A stretch of 64,000 nucleotides of DNA, taken from Chelatococcus sp. HY11. Its GTDB lineage: Bacteria > Pseudomonadota > Alphaproteobacteria > Rhizobiales > Beijerinckiaceae. Positions 63,403 through 64,000 of this stretch are shown here, piece by piece. The stretch is from positions 1,798,001-1,862,000 of the forward strand of contig NZ_JAHBRX010000002.1 in NCBI RefSeq assembly GCF_018398335.1, read 5' to 3'. The translations under genes were made by a program, and so were the position numbers. The first letter of the stretch is position 1. Each line of letters opens with the position of its first letter. The notes under the pieces are model-generated. The model was not told the DNA's origin, did not search any database, and worked only from the letters and a program-made list of their open reading frames with translations.

Positions 63403-64000
63403 TCAATCCGGCGCCAGGGCCCGGCCCGCGAGGTCGAAGGGACTGGAGAGTGTGGTTCCAACCGCGTTGAAGATGAATGCGCCGGCGCGTCTCAACCCAT
63501 TCCCCGCGCCGCTGCCCGCTGTCGCGGCGAGGCTCGGATAGAGCTGGGCGAGATTGACGTAGCGGTCGTGGTTGAAGCTGTCGGAGGCCGTCAGCTTGGA
63601 TATGTCGACAATCTGCAGATTGGCTTTCAGGGCCGCTTCCTGAATGCGTGCGTCGTTGATATCGAGCGCGCCAAGCCGGGGACGGTCGCCCGCGAGCCTC
63701 CCGGACACCGAGAGCGCGCGATCATCGGAGGCCACGAGCACCGTGATAGGTTCGCGCAGGGGACCAATGACCATCATCTGGCTGCGGAACACATCGACGT
63801 CGATATCAGGGGCCGCGAGGACGACATCGAGGCGGTCGAGCACTCCGAAACGCCCCGTCAGCTTGAGTTGGCGCAGAGCTTCCACCGTGAGCCACCCGCC
63901 CATGCTGTGGCCTACGAGTGTGATCTTGTCGTTGGGGTACGCACGCGCGAGCGTGGTCAGCAGCTGCACGAGCCCGTCGCGCGAATAGGTAGCGGCGTCC
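63403..64000 (-). CDS. Alpha/beta hydrolase of the DUF900 type (5' end outside window)
   Basis: The visible C-terminal 198 codons read through the window edge without a start. The nucleophile elbow is KITLVGHSMGGWLTVEAL. The acid is probably in RLDVVLAAPDIDVDVFRSQM and the final histidine in SFNHDRYVNLAQLYP. DUF900 hydrolases are often exported lipoproteins or membrane-anchored; the N-terminus needed to judge this is missing. A methionine at 63969 is internal, not the start. Confidence 0.8.
   Translation of the reverse strand, partial: DAATYSRDGLVQLLTTLARAYPNDKITLVGHSMGGWLTVEALRQLKLTGRFGVLDRLDVVLAAPDIDVDVFRSQMMVIGPLREPITVLVASDDRALSVSGRLAGDRPRLGALDINDARIQEAALKANLQIVDISKLTASDSFNHDRYVNLAQLYPSLAATAGSGAGNGLRRAGAFIFNAVGTTLSSPFDLAGRALAPD

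Overview
The window is a GC-rich, densely packed chromosomal segment from an alphaproteobacterium, most likely of the Rhizobiales/Hyphomicrobiales (Bosea- or Chelatococcus-like; this is inference). The support is the high-GC codon use, the many ABC importers with divergent GntR, IclR, MarR and AraC regulators, and short palindromic intergenic repeats of the kind common in that order (11404-11488, 11635-11731, 16524-16556). No tRNA, rRNA, CRISPR array, transposase or integrase was seen. The first gene (1-1603) and the last gene (63403-64000) are cut by the window edges.

Layout. (1) 1-4599: a thiamine-diphosphate enzyme, a quinone oxidoreductase and a zinc dehydrogenase on the minus strand, with a divergent GntR/FCD regulator. 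(2) 4683-8997: a low-GC AlbA_2 (Schlafen-type) gene, an ABC-F ATPase and a methyltransferase. (3) 9105-16259: a FadR-type regulator divergent from a sugar ABC importer (binding protein and two permeases, no ATPase), a sugar epimerase-like TIM barrel and a fused DhaK-DhaL kinase. (4) 16999-22707: a five-gene CoA-linked catabolic operon (hydrolase, acyl-CoA dehydrogenase, acyl-CoA ligase, octopine-dehydrogenase-like protein, 3-hydroxyacyl-CoA dehydrogenase). (5) 22735-33736: a sulfur region with an Rrf2 regulator, serine acetyltransferase and a sulfonate-type ABC transporter, divergent from two DszA/NtaA-type monooxygenases, two binding proteins, a frameshifted flavoprotein and a two-cluster ferredoxin.

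(6) 33795-39105: a NicX-like ring-cleavage dioxygenase, a divergent MarR regulator and a complete NitT/TauT-type ABC transporter. (7) 39389-52355: an IclR regulator divergent from an SDR, hydantoinase-like HyuA/HyuB, a three-part opine/hydroxyproline-oxidase-like flavoenzyme, a peptide-type ABC importer (again without ATPases) and a second DadA-like oxidase, closed by a strong terminator. (8) 52907-61310: an AraC regulator, a threitol/erythritol-type dehydrogenase, an FGGY kinase, another sugar importer without ATPase and an FAD oxidoreductase. (9) 61501-64000: a Na/Pi-cotransporter-family protein and a partial alpha/beta hydrolase.

The overall picture is a catabolic and uptake region in which regulator, importer and enzymes are packaged together. 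The items most worth a second look are the two-oxygenase sulfur locus with its AprA/AprB-like pair and shared ACTAAA promoter motif, the composite HyuAB plus amine-oxidase plus peptide-transporter operon, three importers without an ATPase, and several well-formed palindromes at divergent promoters.
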